Source: Hydractinia symbiolongicarpus
Taxonomy: Eukaryota > Cnidaria > Hydrozoa > Anthoathecata > Hydractiniidae
DNA length: 64,000 nucleotides
Assembly (NCBI RefSeq): GCF_029227915.1
Contig: NC_079889.1
Span: 4,216,001-4,280,000, forward strand
Direction of reading: 5' to 3'
This document shows, one piece after another, positions 63,876 through 64,000 of this stretch; positions within the stretch are counted from its first letter, which is position 1, and each line of letters begins with the position of its first letter. A program made the position numbers and the translations under genes. Below the pieces are notes generated by a model. That model was not told where the DNA came from, made no database searches, and was given only the letters and a program-made list of their open reading frames with translations.

Positions 63876-64000
63876 TACGATCTACGGCAACCTTTTTGCT
63901 TTCTACGATCCCGTTTTCATGATTTTTAAACGATCTACAGCGATATTTTTTGATTTCTGCGATCCCATTTTCATAATTTTTAAATGATCTACGGCGTTCT
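63876..64000. repeat. Direct repeat, unit about 62 bp
   Basis: Two copies plus a start of a third, each CGATCTAC(G/A)GC followed by a T-rich stretch, CTACGATCCC(A/G)TTTTCAT and ATTTTTAAA. It runs off the right edge. Confidence 0.7.

Overview
This is nuclear DNA from an animal. It is visibly AT-rich, with intron-split genes, GT-AG splice sites and dense repeats. Four conserved genes give the anchor, all on the minus strand: a 14-3-3 protein (33970-37562), an ILF2/NF45 homologue (39951-45280), a mitochondrial ABC half-transporter of the ABCB8 type (49868-57591) and the INO80 subunit ACTR5/ARP5 (59923-61848). A plus-strand gene at 16127-25795 combines a cysteine-rich extracellular domain, a thrombospondin type 1 repeat and DUF4214-like modules. 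Its style, together with HIRAN, Tigger, Harbinger, Penelope and piggyBac-like elements, suggests a cnidarian, perhaps a hydrozoan. The phylum is an inference from gene style, not a proof.

Layout. 1-1.2 kb holds the first coding exon of an unrecognised minus-strand gene. 1.2-16 kb is gene-poor and full of small repeats: a tRNA-derived SINE, a 366-bp MITE, several fold-back elements, a TTAA-flanked piggyBac-like element and a vertnin-like protein fragment. 16-26 kb is the TSP1/DUF4214 gene. Its 4.75-kb second visible intron holds two transposons: a complete 2.79-kb Tigger element flanked by TA, and, 23 bp further on, a 1.3-kb element with iteron-rich inverted ends and a 5-bp target duplication. 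26-33.5 kb is repeat country (Penelope-like retroelement, small palindromes, a deleted Harbinger element). 33.9-61.9 kb is the conserved gene block, with gag and SINE relics and tandem arrays in introns and spacers. 62-64 kb has no gene I can support.

How parts fit together. The Tigger element is the most striking unit. Between one pair of inverted ends it carries a pogo/Tigger transposase, broken near its C-terminus by a frameshift, and a divergently transcribed intact ORF for a stand-alone HIRAN-domain protein. The spacer between them holds four regularly spaced TTCGAACGTTT-type sites. The neighbouring iteron element encloses a small ORF with a signal peptide and its own AATAAA. Four coding starts (unknown gene, ILF2, ABCB8, ACTR5) lie 8-25 nt after a good 3' splice site, as expected for 5'-UTR introns or spliced-leader trans-splicing. 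The host genes have unrelated roles (phosphoprotein binding, RNA binding, mitochondrial transport, chromatin remodelling); I see no pathway linking them.
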